Shown one piece after another: positions 9,074 to 15,922 of a stretch of 64,000 nt of DNA. How positions within the stretch are numbered: the first letter of the stretch is position 1; each line of letters opens with the position of its first letter. Below the pieces are notes generated by a model. It saw only the letters and a program-made list of their open reading frames with translations, made no database searches and had not been told where the DNA came from. A program made the translations under genes and the position numbers. Source of the stretch: CALDUY01 sp046350255 (lineage in GTDB: Bacteria; Planctomycetota; Planctomycetia; Gemmatales; Gemmataceae); contig JAXMAV010000010.1 in assembly GCA_046350255.1 (NCBI GenBank), forward strand, positions 1 to 64,000, given 5' to 3'.

Positions 9074-9630
9074 AGGGCGACGGCCATTTCGGTGAGGCGG
9101 GCGGCCAGGGCAGTGGGGACGGCCGGAGATAGCAACTCGGCCAGACAGCGGTAGTACCAAAGGGTGCCTTCGCGGCCACCGCCGAACCGCTCGAAGACGG
9201 CGTCGCCGCAGCGGGAGCGTTCGGCGAGCAGGTTGGAGAGGTTGTGAACCTTGTCGGTGGCGACGATGAGCAGGGCGTCTGAGGGGGTGGTTTCGAGCCG
9301 CGCAAGGAACGCCTGCTTGCGGTCGTGCCAGCAGGCGCTTTTGAGGTGGATGGGTTCGCCGGTGGCGGCGACCAGTTCGGCGACGCGGGGGCCGAAGTCG
9401 GCACGGATCCGGTCGAGGATGACCTGGCCGCCCTGGTCCTCGGGGGCGTCGTGCAGAAGAGCGGCGATGGCCTGGTCCTCGTCGCCGCCGTGCTCGAGGA
9501 CGAGGGCACAGACGGCCAGCAGGTGCGAGACGTAGGGGACGGTGGTACCCTTGCGGCACTGGGCGCGATGGACGCCGCTGGCCAGCAACAGGGCGCGGTC
9601 GAAGCGGTCGGTGAGGGCGGGGTCGGGCAT
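9058..9630 (-). CDS. HD-domain phosphohydrolase, SpoT/Mesh1-like
   Basis: 190 aa. ATG at 9630, preceded by AGGAG, 25 nt after the Lon-CARF stop. The metal-binding residues of the RelA/SpoT/Mesh1 hydrolase subfamily are visible: His36 (PYVSH), His60-Asp61 in AALLHDAPED, and Asp126 in VATDKVHNLSNL. The HDxxED form is typical of (p)ppGpp 3'-pyrophosphohydrolases; there is no synthetase domain, so it is a small alarmone hydrolase or a related nucleotide hydrolase. As the last gene of the sigma/Lon-CARF operon it could reset a nucleotide signal (alarmone or cyclic oligoadenylate product). That link is inferred from position only. Confidence 0.8.
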   Translation of the reverse strand: MPDPALTDRFDRALLLASGVHRAQCRKGTTVPYVSHLLAVCALVLEHGGDEDQAIAALLHDAPEDQGGQVILDRIRADFGPRVAELVAATGEPIHLKSACWHDRKQAFLARLETTPSDALLIVATDKVHNLSNLLAERSRCGDAVFERFGGGREGTLWYYRCLAELLSPAVPTALAARLTEMAVALQSPA

Positions 9631-9655
9631 GGTCTGGCTCTCCTGGATACCAGCA

Positions 9656-10990
9656 TCACTGTTTGCGCCAGCAATCGTAACGCTCGGTCCCAGGCCGGAT
9701 GCGTTGATCCTCTCCCTGCTGCTCGTGCCGACAGTAGAGCAGCCATGAATTAACAGGCGCGACCGCCTCGAGGGCCAGGGTGAGCGGCTTGAAGGCCGGC
9801 GTCAAATCGAAGGCCACCTGGTCTGGTGGCACCCCCTCGGCAAATTCCCGGAGATGCTTGCGTGCCGAGGCCAGTTCGACGTCCCTTTCCCCCGAAGCAA
9901 GTTCACGTACGACGCATCGTGCCCCGCCCTTCTGAAGACGATCCTTCACCTTGTCGAGTACCTCGGACAGCCGCGGGTTCTTCAGATCGGTACACAACAG
10001 CAGACAGTGGCGAACGCCCAGCGCCAGAGGTGCCATGGCCACGATGGAACGCTCCAACCCCACTCCCGTTACCAGGTGCGTGGGGCGACACTCCGGGTTG
10101 ATTGCTGCGCGGCAGCGGTAGACGGCCGGGGACAGAAGGCCCCTCCAGTAGAAGTCATTGGCCGTGCCGCGGCTGACCAGGGCGTGGTAGCGGCGCTGGA
10201 GTTCCTCGTCGTGCTCCGGACCGGGTTCAGTTCCCAGTTCTTCCAGGTACGGTTGCAGGAGGCGAGCAGCGCGAGGTGTTGCGCTGGACGAAACTGGCGC
10301 CAGCAGCGACACCTGCAACTTACCCGCGGGTGCCCTCTTCCAGTCATCCACATCCGGCTGATTCTGGGCGGGGACGAAGATCCGACGGGCGTCCCATTCC
10401 AGTGCCAGGTTCAGCTTCGCCTGCAGGCCATCGACCCTGCCGACGCCGTACACCTCATCCCAGGCCACCGAGGCCCAGACACCTGCGTCGGGGGTAAGGC
10501 CATCCCGGGCGAGTTGCAACCCGCCGGCCAGGGCGGCCCAGGCCGACTCCACACCAACCTCGCCGTCCAGATGCGACAGGTCGATGACTTCCTCGCTCGA
10601 CGGCCTCGACAGCGAGAGGCCCCACTTAGAGGACGCGGCATCGGGGAATTGTCCGCGGACCCGTTCTGCCAACCGGGCCAGGGAGCGGGGCAGGTGCGGG
10701 TCGTCCTCGCCTCGTTGCCAGCGCAGGGGAAGTAGAAACGCGTCGCGCAGCAGTTCCGATCTACGCGGATTGACGAACACCACCCAGCAGCCTCCTGGCT
10801 CACACGGCAGGGCGGGCCGCTGCTGGTACGCCCTGAAGGCAGGCTGCCGCCGGGCGGCCAGTTCGATGGCCACTGGGCGCAGCCACCAGGGAGAAAGCCA
10901 GCCCAGTGTGTCGACGGCCCCCCAAGCGGCGGCTTCCGAAAGCGACTCTCGGCTGATCGATTGTAGGATCGCCCAGGTCATCCTGGTCAT
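9656..10990 (-). CDS. Lon-type protease fused to a CARF sensor domain
   Basis: 444 aa. ATG at 10990 overlaps the upstream stop (ATGA). Residues about 70-210 fit the Lon (S16) proteolytic fold without an AAA+ module: Ser149 in GVESAWAALAGGL and Lys192 in GRVDGLQAKLNLAL, followed by RRIFVPAQN, which corresponds to the Lon GGLKEKLLAA...VLIP stretch. The Ser-Lys spacing (43) is the same as Ser679-Lys722 of E. coli Lon. Residues about 304-440 resemble a CARF domain: THLVTGVGLERS at strand 1 and FDLTPAFKPLTLAL in the place of the D-x-T-G-G-x-K motif. CalpL, a Lon fused to a different sensor (SAVED), is a cyclic-tetra-adenylate-activated protease that frees a sigma factor. A sigma gene heads this operon too. 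Confidence 0.82.
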   Translation of the reverse strand: MTRMTWAILQSISRESLSEAAAWGAVDTLGWLSPWWLRPVAIELAARRQPAFRAYQQRPALPCEPGGCWVVFVNPRRSELLRDAFLLPLRWQRGEDDPHLPRSLARLAERVRGQFPDAASSKWGLSLSRPSSEEVIDLSHLDGEVGVESAWAALAGGLQLARDGLTPDAGVWASVAWDEVYGVGRVDGLQAKLNLALEWDARRIFVPAQNQPDVDDWKRAPAGKLQVSLLAPVSSSATPRAARLLQPYLEELGTEPGPEHDEELQRRYHALVSRGTANDFYWRGLLSPAVYRCRAAINPECRPTHLVTGVGLERSIVAMAPLALGVRHCLLLCTDLKNPRLSEVLDKVKDRLQKGGARCVVRELASGERDVELASARKHLREFAEGVPPDQVAFDLTPAFKPLTLALEAVAPVNSWLLYCRHEQQGEDQRIRPGTERYDCWRKQ

Positions 10991-11430
10991 GATCCAGTTT
11001 CCAGCAGCCACACTTGCTGCTCCTCGCCCACGGCCAAATCACACTGCCTTCCCGCCTGCCGGGCAGCGGCGACGACTGCCAGGTCGAAGTCGGCGTTGGC
11101 CTCGGCGTCCAGGATGGCGACACAGCCGGCGAGGCGGGCCGGCCATCCCACCAGGGCGACAGCGGGACTCGAACCCGCCAGGAAATTCACCCGGACCGTG
11201 CGCGCGGAGAGATCGGCCGGATCGGCGACAAGGACGGCCCGAAATTCCCCGCCTGGTGAGCGCCAGCGCAGTCGGACGAGGCCACCCGCCGTCGCCCCCT
11301 GCGCCGCCATGGCCAGCGGCGTCGGTAGCCAGGCCCAGCCCGCCTTCGGTGACCCAGGCGTGAAAGACCGCCGTAATGCTCGCGGCCGTAGGGCTGCCTC
11401 GGCCTCCTCCAGCGCGTCGAGGATGAGCAC
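10987..11430 (-). CDS. uncharacterised 147-aa protein of the Lon-CARF operon
   Basis: GTG start at 11430, 20 nt after the upstream stop; its stop overlaps the Lon-CARF start. I do not recognise the family. The sequence is non-membrane, with an N-terminal helical stretch (LILDALEEAEAALRPRAL), then a Gly/Trp-rich segment (AGWAWLPTPLAMAAQG) and a beta-rich part (GGLVRLRWRSPGGEFRAVLV). The last 40 residues alternate hydrophobic and charged residues as in a beta-sheet domain. Being directly coupled to the protease gene, it is a candidate substrate, adaptor or inhibitor. Start site uncertain. Confidence 0.6.
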   Translation of the reverse strand: MLILDALEEAEAALRPRALRRSFTPGSPKAGWAWLPTPLAMAAQGATAGGLVRLRWRSPGGEFRAVLVADPADLSARTVRVNFLAGSSPAVALVGWPARLAGCVAILDAEANADFDLAVVAAARQAGRQCDLAVGEEQQVWLLETGS

Positions 11431-11450
11431 GTACTTGTCCGCCGTGGCGG

Positions 11451-12023
11451 TCAGGTCGGCATCGACGGCGGGTAGATCCGGCCGAGCGCATGGCCGATGC
11501 CCTGGACGAGCACGCCGGCGGGGAAGAAGCGGTCGGGGTTGTCAGCCAGCCAGGCGTGACAGCGCCCGAGCCCTTCCTCAAGAGCGTCATTGCTGCCCGG
11601 CCCGAGTGCCCAGGCGATCAGGTCGGCGTCGTCGAGGTCGGCGAGCAATTCCGCCGCCCAGTCGGTCAGTTCGGCGTCACCGACGCCCTCGTCGCAAGCG
11701 TCGGCGAGAGACGACGCCTCGCGGAGCCAGCCGTTGGGGTCAGGGACTGACGCGGCCCTTTCCGCCAGATCGGCAAGGTTGGTGCGGACCTGCTCGCAAG
11801 CCGTTTGCCACGTCTGCTGGCGCCCCGTAGCCGCGATCAGGTCGGGCCGGCATCTCTGCAGGCGCCCGAACAGGGCGAGACAGTCGTAGGGTTCGCCGAG
11901 CAGGTCGGCGGCGACGGCTTCGAGGAACTGATCGAGCCACAGATCAACCAGGGAGGACGGGTCGGGTATTCCCTGGTGCGTGGCTGTGAGGGTGTTACGG
12001 ATGTACGGGGTGTCGCTAGTCAT
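11451..12023 (-). CDS. acidic helical protein, candidate sigma-binding partner
   Basis: 190 aa from ATG at 12023, which overlaps the upstream stop (ATGA). It is strongly acidic, predicted mostly helical, and has no signal peptide or membrane segment. Recurrent patterns such as ELLADLDDADLIAWAL and EVRTN/DLAERAAS-type helices suggest a helical bundle. I see no zinc-finger anti-sigma motif (HxxxCxxC). Acidic helical proteins encoded beside ECF-type sigma factors are often anti-sigma factors, so it is a reasonable candidate for holding the sigma factor or being cut by the protease. No function can be assigned from sequence alone. Confidence 0.62.
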   Translation of the reverse strand: MTSDTPYIRNTLTATHQGIPDPSSLVDLWLDQFLEAVAADLLGEPYDCLALFGRLQRCRPDLIAATGRQQTWQTACEQVRTNLADLAERAASVPDPNGWLREASSLADACDEGVGDAELTDWAAELLADLDDADLIAWALGPGSNDALEEGLGRCHAWLADNPDRFFPAGVLVQGIGHALGRIYPPSMPT

Positions 12024-12769
12024 GGCTGCCCTCCGGCTCCGCACCGCTGTAGGTGGCCGCGCCAGTGTTCGAGGTCCAGCTGGCTCATCGGGGGAAGTGT
12101 GTCTTTCAGAAGAGCGTCGGCGTGGCGGACTCTCCCGTCCAAATCGCGGGAGTGGTGGCGCCCCCGGATGAACTGGACCGCCGGGCGAACGACCCGGTAG
12201 AACAGGTGCTCCTCAGCTGACCAGTTCGCCTCTCGTCGCTCACGATCTCGTTGCTCCCTGGGCGGTAACCCGCGGCGCATCAGGCGGCGTTCGCGACTCA
12301 AGGCCGGCCGATCCTCGGCTTTCGCCAGGCTTACGGCCTCGGCGCTTCCCTGGCCGGGGATGTAGACGGTGGCCACCGCACCCCGCTCGATGAGCACCAG
12401 GACGCCGGTGACTCCCAGTGCGACGGCACAGCCACCCCCCTCAGCGTACCAGCAGAGCACGCCAGCCTGTTGCGTTGCCGCGGCGGCCGCAGCCCGGTAG
12501 TGGTCGAACAGGGCCTGGGCGCTGGCGCCTTGCGAGTCCCGGGCCGTCTCGGCCAGATGACTGCGTTGTAAACCGTCGTGGGGGTCGATGTGGTGGGCGA
12601 GGTCCGGCACCACTAGCAGCCAGGCCAGACACTCCGGGGCGGTCAGCAGGTGATGGATCAGGTGCTCGACGGCGGAACGCCAGGAGGCAAAGAAGGGAAC
12701 CGGCTCGCGGCCCGGCTGCGGGTGTGGGATGTGGCCGCGATGCAGTTCCGGTGTGGATGCTGTCGTCAT
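12020..12769 (-). CDS. uncharacterised 249-aa protein with a possible RelE/BECR-like core
   Basis: ATG at 12769 overlaps the sigma gene stop (TGATG), so it is translationally coupled to sigma. The first ~90 residues are helical. The middle (about 100-140) reads AGVLCWYAEGGGCAVALG followed by GVLVLIERGAVATVYIPGQG, a beta-sheet pattern reminiscent of small RNase toxins of the RelE/BECR fold. The C-terminal part is a charged, Arg/Glu-rich helical stretch (EQRDRERREANWSAEEH). In the described Calp system the protease substrate CalpT is a homologue of the toxin MazF and lies beside the sigma gene. This protein's position makes it the best CalpT-like candidate, though the fold call is weak. Confidence 0.6.
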   Translation of the reverse strand: MTTASTPELHRGHIPHPQPGREPVPFFASWRSAVEHLIHHLLTAPECLAWLLVVPDLAHHIDPHDGLQRSHLAETARDSQGASAQALFDHYRAAAAAATQQAGVLCWYAEGGGCAVALGVTGVLVLIERGAVATVYIPGQGSAEAVSLAKAEDRPALSRERRLMRRGLPPREQRDRERREANWSAEEHLFYRVVRPAVQFIRGRHHSRDLDGRVRHADALLKDTLPPMSQLDLEHWRGHLQRCGAGGQP

Positions 12770-13614
12770 CAGTCAACCTCCCGGCCGTGACCACTGAGCA
12801 GTCGGGCGAAGCCATGATCATGCCACGCCTGGGCGCCGATCCGATTCTGGGCCTCTCTTCGCGACCGAGACACCCACTGGGCGAGCTGTTGGTAGGAGAC
12901 ACCAGGGCTGTCGTCCGTGTTGAGGACCGCCAGCCAATCGTTGTAGTTGATCCCCTCACCCAGTTGTGGAGTGAGGTTGTCCCAAAGTACCGAGAGAGAG
13001 GGCAGGCCTGGACAGAATCGGCGGGCCTGCTCTGCTGGGCGCCAGGGTAGCCACCCGGTAGCCCGGTCGGCCAGCACCTCGGCCGCCAGGGTGCCATCCG
13101 AGCAACTGCGGTCGAGGTCAGCCAGCTCATGGCGCAGGTGAAACAGGAACACCGCGAAGTAATCGACCCGCCCTGACGAGTGCCAGGCGTACCGATCGAG
13201 GTCGGCCCGCATATGGGAGAAGAGACGCGCCAGTTCCTGAACCGTGATCTCATCCCCGCCTGGTCGTGCTGGCTCGTCTCCGCGAAGCCCCACCCCGGGA
13301 AGGCCCCGACGACGGCGGCGCAGGTCACAGGCGTGGTTGTGCAACACCCTGTACGCCCAGCCCTGGAAGCTCCCCTCTTTGGACAAAAAACGTGACAACC
13401 TGGCGGCGATGTGCGCGTAGCTTTCGTCGAGGAGATCCTGGCGGAGCTGCGGGTCGGCGTGGACCATGCGGGCTGCGGCATGTGCGGCCTCGGCGATGAA
13501 TGGTCGCAGGGCGCACAGGGCGCCGTCGCGACTATCCGCAGGGGTGGACGGATCGGCGGCTACCTGGGCGAGTTCCTCGGGTGTGGTCGGAAGATCGGGG
13601 TGGCCATTCGCCAT
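12769..13614 (-). CDS. ECF-type sigma factor heading the Lon-CARF operon
   Basis: 281 aa from ATG at 13614; upstream in-frame codons give a low-complexity extension I reject. Residues about 55-103 match sigma-70 region 2: QDLLDESYAHIAARLSRFL, then GSFQGWAYRVLHNHACD and a basic RRRRR tract. The C-terminal part (about 235-275, SYQQLAQWVSRSRREAQNR) has a helix-turn-helix-like pattern where region 4 would lie. A ~110-residue insert separates the two, making it longer than the usual ~190 residues. It would direct RNA polymerase to alternative promoters; the operon order suggests it is held inactive until the protease is triggered. Confidence 0.75.
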   Translation of the reverse strand: MANGHPDLPTTPEELAQVAADPSTPADSRDGALCALRPFIAEAAHAAARMVHADPQLRQDLLDESYAHIAARLSRFLSKEGSFQGWAYRVLHNHACDLRRRRRGLPGVGLRGDEPARPGGDEITVQELARLFSHMRADLDRYAWHSSGRVDYFAVFLFHLRHELADLDRSCSDGTLAAEVLADRATGWLPWRPAEQARRFCPGLPSLSVLWDNLTPQLGEGINYNDWLAVLNTDDSPGVSYQQLAQWVSRSRREAQNRIGAQAWHDHGFARLLSGHGREVD

Positions 13615-13830
13615 GGGCAACCTGGGAGGGGGGGCTTTGGGTCCGGGTCGCGAACTTCCTCCCATTATCACTCCGGCAAGAAGGCGGTCAAGAAGCCATT
13701 GACAACGAATACGTCGCGGCCGTTGGGAGGTTGACAGGGGGGGAACCCAATGAGCGTGTGTCAAGGATGGCCGGAGGGCTGCGTAGATCTAGGCGGAGAG
13801 AGAATCCGGCCAACGACGAAAGGATAGGAT
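13615..13830. promoter_or_regulatory. upstream region of the sigma/Lon-CARF operon
   Basis: Together with the region up to 14386 this is the divergent control region between the minus sigma operon and the plus effector operon. No convincing -35/-10 pair was found on the minus strand here. A C-rich run reading into the sigma start (complement of 13622-13636) gives no clear Shine-Dalgarno sequence. Confidence 0.3.
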
Positions 13831-14079
13831 GTGCTCGAACTGGTGCGGGCGAAATTGACGTGGTGGAAGGTTCGGCTGATCTGCTCCAAAGACGTGGAGT
13901 TGCGGTGGCTGGCCGCGGCCCGCCGCGAGGGGCACCGGCTGGAGGAAGGCTCTGACGAGGAGGGAGGATACGCCCTGCTGGCGGTGGTGTCCGACGAGCT
14001 GCCGGTCGGGGAGTTGGGACAGCTAATGGAGGAGGACGGGATGAGCGGTTGGCTGGAGCAGGTGGAGCCTGAAAAATGA
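13831..14079 (+). CDS. small hypothetical protein upstream of cas10
   Basis: 82 aa, GTG start, acidic and amphipathic (for example EEGSDEEGGYALLAVVSD). It lies on the same strand as the effector operon, in the divergent control region. I do not recognise it. Open frames also run on the opposite strand here, so coding status is uncertain. Confidence 0.4.
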   Translation: MLELVRAKLTWWKVRLICSKDVELRWLAAARREGHRLEEGSDEEGGYALLAVVSDELPVGELGQLMEEDGMSGWLEQVEPEK

Positions 14080-14386
14080 TGGGAGAGTTGGAGCGTGGAA
14101 AAGTCACTCATTGATGATTGATGAGCGGTGACGGGAGCTCTATATACTCTCCATCCAATCACATCTTAACGACAGGCGTGCGGCCGATTTAACCCCTGAA
14201 GGGGTGGAATATGTACACCAGGTGACGCGATAGTAACGTGAGGTGGTGCAGATCCGATGGGAAGACCGGACAGGGCAACTGTCTCAGGATTGGACCTGCC
14301 GGTGTGACGTGTCCGTGCATCCGCTGATTGGAGTGCGATTCAACAGACCAGAGGGGGTCAGCTGCCCCGCAACCGGAGACCAGCCC
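14080..14386 (+). promoter_or_regulatory. putative promoter and leader of the type III operon
   Basis: TTGATG (14118-14123) and TATATA (14141-14146) are separated by 17 bp and form a sigma70-like promoter. It would give a transcript with a leader of roughly 230 nt before the TTG start of cas10. The leader contains a short hairpin, CCCCTGAAGGGG (near 14194). No confirmed operator was seen. Confidence 0.35.
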
Positions 14387-15922
14387 TTGCACATCGTTCT
14401 GATCGAGACATCTGGCAACCAGAACTACATCTTTGCCACCAATACACTGCGCGAGAACGTCGGCGCGTCGCAGTTGACGTACGAGGCGGGGATCACTTTT
14501 ATCAAGGAGGCGATCAGCGGTGTCGCGGGGATTACGACGGTCGTCTCCGCCTCCGGCAAGGCGATCCTGCTGGCCGAGAACGAAACCGTGGCCCGGACGG
14601 TCGTGTCGCACGTCACTCTCAAGGCGCTGAAGGTCGCGCCTGGACTCGACGTGCGCGGCGTTATTGGTTCTGCAATTGGCCCCGGCGACTCGCTCCACGA
14701 CCGGATCAAGGAAGCACATCGACTGCTCGACCAACTGCGGTCTCGTTTGCCGGGGCCGGCGGTGCGTTTCCAGCGGCTGCCTGTGGTCGCCGAGTGCGCC
14801 ACCAGCGGGCTGCCTGCGGCGACGATTGTCACGCATGGTCATGAACCTGGGGCGCGGTCGGCCGTCTCCATAGCCAAGCTGACGGCGGCACAACATGGCT
14901 TGAACCGCATCCGCGATCTCGTTCAGCGGTCCAGCGCGATGGCTCGCCTGCCGAACTCGACGACGGAGTTGGAGGACCTCGGCTGCGACTGGCTCGCCGT
15001 CGTCCACGCCGACGGAAACGGGCTTGGCCAGGTGTTCCTCGATTTTGACCAGTTCACCTCCGGCAACGACCACTATCGGGAGCTGCTCAGGGCATTCTCG
15101 CAAGCACTCGACCGCTGCACCGAACAGGCTTTCTGTAAGGCGCTAGCTGTGCTGCGGCCACGCGGCAAGCATGAAGTACTGCCCATTGTCCCGCTGGTGC
15201 TGGGCGGCGACGACCTCACCGTCGTCGTCGATGGCCGGCAGGCGCTGAAGTTCACCAGGACGTTCCTCGACGCGTTCGAGCACCAGACGGCGGCAGACCC
15301 ATGCGTCTCCGGCATCCTGACCCAGGCAACGAAGCAGGCGAAGCTTACCAGCTGCGCCGGCGTTGCGATCGTCAAGCCGCACTATCCTTTCCACGCCGCG
15401 TATGAGCTGGCGGAATCGCTGCTCAAGCAAGCGAAAGCGATTGCCAAGGATCCCTCCCAGACGCGCCCTCCGTTCTCGGCCCTGGATTTTCACGTTCTCT
15501 ACGATGCCAGCGGTCCTGACCTCGAACGCATCCGGGCTGAACTGACAGTCGATGAAGGCACGACTTGTCTGATCGCGCGGCCCTACGCGATCACCTCTGG
15601 CGTCGATATTCCGCGACGACACTGGGATGACCTGTGTCAGCGGGTCGCTGCTGTCCGTGCCCGGGACATCAACCAGCGCCAGCGGTTGCCCAACAGCATG
15701 CTGCACGAGCTGCGCGAGGGACTGTTTTTTGGGCGCCTGGTGGCCGAGGGCCGGCTCGGGCTGGTTCGGGAGCGGTACCGGAATCAGCAGCCCGCCCCCC
15801 AGGTACCCGACATCGATTGGCTTCTGGTGAACGGCAGGCTGTTCTGGGAAGAGAACGGCGGGTACCGGACGGCCCTGCTCGACGCGCTTGACGTGGCCAA
15901 ATTCTGGGAGGGACAGCAATGA
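14387..15922 (+). CDS. cas10: Cas10-like protein without HD domain, GGDD intact
   Basis: 511 aa from a TTG start preceded by GGAG; the open frame extends 144 nt further upstream, so the start is not certain. The first palm domain opens with HIVLIETSGNQNYIF and LRENVGASQL, typical of short Cas10 proteins. A WLAVVHADGNGLGQVF segment and the catalytic Gly273-Gly274-Asp275-Asp276 (in LVLGGDDLTVV) mark the cyclase palm. Canonical Cas10 has 700-900 residues with an N-terminal HD nuclease; none is present here. The protein should therefore be able to make cyclic oligoadenylate on target RNA binding but lack HD-dependent DNA cleavage. It overlaps the next gene by ATGA. Confidence 0.88.
   Translation: MHIVLIETSGNQNYIFATNTLRENVGASQLTYEAGITFIKEAISGVAGITTVVSASGKAILLAENETVARTVVSHVTLKALKVAPGLDVRGVIGSAIGPGDSLHDRIKEAHRLLDQLRSRLPGPAVRFQRLPVVAECATSGLPAATIVTHGHEPGARSAVSIAKLTAAQHGLNRIRDLVQRSSAMARLPNSTTELEDLGCDWLAVVHADGNGLGQVFLDFDQFTSGNDHYRELLRAFSQALDRCTEQAFCKALAVLRPRGKHEVLPIVPLVLGGDDLTVVVDGRQALKFTRTFLDAFEHQTAADPCVSGILTQATKQAKLTSCAGVAIVKPHYPFHAAYELAESLLKQAKAIAKDPSQTRPPFSALDFHVLYDASGPDLERIRAELTVDEGTTCLIARPYAITSGVDIPRRHWDDLCQRVAAVRARDINQRQRLPNSMLHELREGLFFGRLVAEGRLGLVRERYRNQQPAPQVPDIDWLLVNGRLFWEENGGYRTALLDALDVAKFWEGQQ

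Noticed and set aside
14189..15103. Minus-strand 304-codon frame opposite cas10
   Set aside because: No recognisable domain; cas10 motifs occupy the other strand.
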